Positions 4,824 through 5,106 of a DNA stretch of 5,106 nucleotides are shown piece after piece. Source of the DNA: Euzebyaceae bacterium. GTDB taxonomy: Bacteria > Actinomycetota > Nitriliruptoria > Euzebyales > Egibacteraceae. The notes under the pieces are model-generated. The model did not search any database. It saw only the letters and a program-made list of their open reading frames with translations, and was not told the DNA's origin. Position 1 is the first letter of the stretch. Every line of letters starts with the position of its first letter. The stretch spans positions 1 to 5,106 of the forward strand of contig JACCXR010000511.1 of assembly GCA_013696915.1 (NCBI GenBank), written 5' to 3'. The position numbers and the translations under genes are program-made.

Positions 4824-4945
4824 CGGAACAGGGGACGGTGGTGGAGCCCGGTGCCGAGGGGGTTCGGCCGGCCCCCCTGCGCAGCATAAAGGGCCGTTCC
4901 TGCGGAGCAGGGGGGTCGGCCGAACCCACCCAAACGGAGCAGGGG
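4824..4945. repeat. Three copies of CGGARCAGGGG in the rplK-rplA spacer
   Basis: CGGAACAGGGG (4824-4834), CGGAGCAGGGG (4903-4913) and CGGAGCAGGGG (4935-4945) lie in direct orientation. The second copy runs into the right arm of the large hairpin. Their regular sequence and confinement to this spacer suggest duplication or a repeated binding motif. Confidence 0.5.
4860..4927. repeat. Large inverted repeat (21-bp arms) between rplK and rplA
   Basis: The arms 4860-4880 and 4907-4927 are reverse complements at 20 of 21 positions, each built around TTCGGCCG and a run of six C or G. The 26-nt loop can itself pair through GCAG (4881-4884) and CTGC (4900-4903). Neither side has a T-run, so it is not a standard intrinsic terminator. 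In the rplK-rplA transcript it would form a long stable hairpin that could act in RNase processing, partial termination or mRNA stability. It could also be a REP/MITE-like dispersed repeat. The structure is directly visible; its role is not. Confidence 0.75.
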
Positions 4946-4975
4946 CCCCGGCCGAGCGCCCACGAACAAGAAACC

Positions 4976-5106
4976 CTAGCCCTCCACCACCAACCCCATG
5001 CTCCGCGCCGTCCCTTCGATGATCTTCGTCGCCCCGGCCACGTCGTTCGCGTTCAGGTCCTCCATCTTGCGCTCGGCGATGTCCCGCACCGCCGCGCGCG
5101 TGATGG
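4976..5106 (-). CDS. rplK: 50S ribosomal protein L11, C-terminal part
   Basis: L11 sits at the base of the GTPase-associated centre of the 50S subunit, where it binds 23S rRNA and supports elongation and release factor function. Only the last 42 codons and the TAG (4976-4978) lie in the window; the gene continues past the right edge. The visible part reads ITRAAVRDIAERKMEDLNAN, then DVAGATKIIEGTARSMGLVV and EG. This matches the conserved end of the C-terminal RNA-binding domain, with its KM-DLNA-D and IIEGTARSMG motifs. It precedes rplA in the usual order. No intrinsic terminator with a T-run follows, so readthrough into rplA is expected. Confidence 0.95.
   Translation of the reverse strand, partial: ITRAAVRDIAERKMEDLNANDVAGATKIIEGTARSMGLVVEG

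Noticed and set aside
4860..4927. Large hairpin as a standard intrinsic terminator for rplK
   Set aside because: No T-run follows on either strand and rplA is expected to be co-transcribed.
4750..4929. Upstream extension of rplA to an ATG at 4929
   Set aside because: The extension runs through the large inverted repeat and the hexamer array, has no L1 similarity, and the start at 4749 has a strong ribosome-binding site.
4824..4945. CRISPR-like spaced repeat
   Set aside because: Only three 11-bp copies with unequal spacing (79 and 32 bp), and no cas genes or typical repeat length.

Overview
The window is a very GC-rich stretch of bacterial chromosome. Its backbone is the ribosomal L11-L1-L10 locus, read on the minus strand: the end of rplK at the right edge, all of rplA, and most of rplJ at the left edge. 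The GC bias, the GC-ending codons, the apparently leaderless promoters and the acidic Ala/Pro tail on L10 suggest Actinomycetota, perhaps a Thermoleophilia-like lineage. That assignment is inference; no taxonomic marker was compared.

Layout on the minus strand, right to left. rplK (last 42 codons) is followed by a 226-bp spacer. The spacer holds a 21-bp-arm inverted repeat, three copies of an 11-bp motif and a run of TTGAnn hexamers. Then come rplA (239 aa) and about 3.3 kb of non-ribosomal sequence. Last is rplJ, with its own promoter, an L10-type leader and a well-formed attenuator.

The non-ribosomal insert has three parts. (1) A plus-strand gene for a 571-aa polytopic membrane protein resembling GT-C/GT39 glycosyltransferases; its stop lies 5 bp from the convergent stop of rplA. 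(2) Divergent from it, a minus-strand toxin-antitoxin-like pair: an antitoxin with an N-terminal ribbon-helix-helix and a DUF433-like C-terminus, then a DUF5615 PIN-like toxin. The toxin's N-terminus is split by a frameshift that separates the first active-site Asp from the rest. (3) About 570 bp with no recognisable intact gene, possibly a decayed one.

How the parts may work together. rplK, rplA and rplJ are normally adjacent and supply the L1 stalk, the L11 base and the L10(L12) stalk of the 50S subunit. Here rplJ is cut off from rplKA. It appears to be driven by TTGACG-N17-TAGCCT and controlled by L10 feedback, because an L10-site strand can pair alternatively with the terminator stem. The membrane gene and the TA pair share a 78-bp divergent control region with -10-like boxes 6-7 nt before each start codon and an 18-bp palindrome. 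I see no CRISPR array, insertion sequence, tRNA or rRNA. The unusual points are the broken toxin, the attenuator/antiterminator, the structured rplK-rplA spacer and the insertion into a conserved operon. I found no clearly new multi-gene system.
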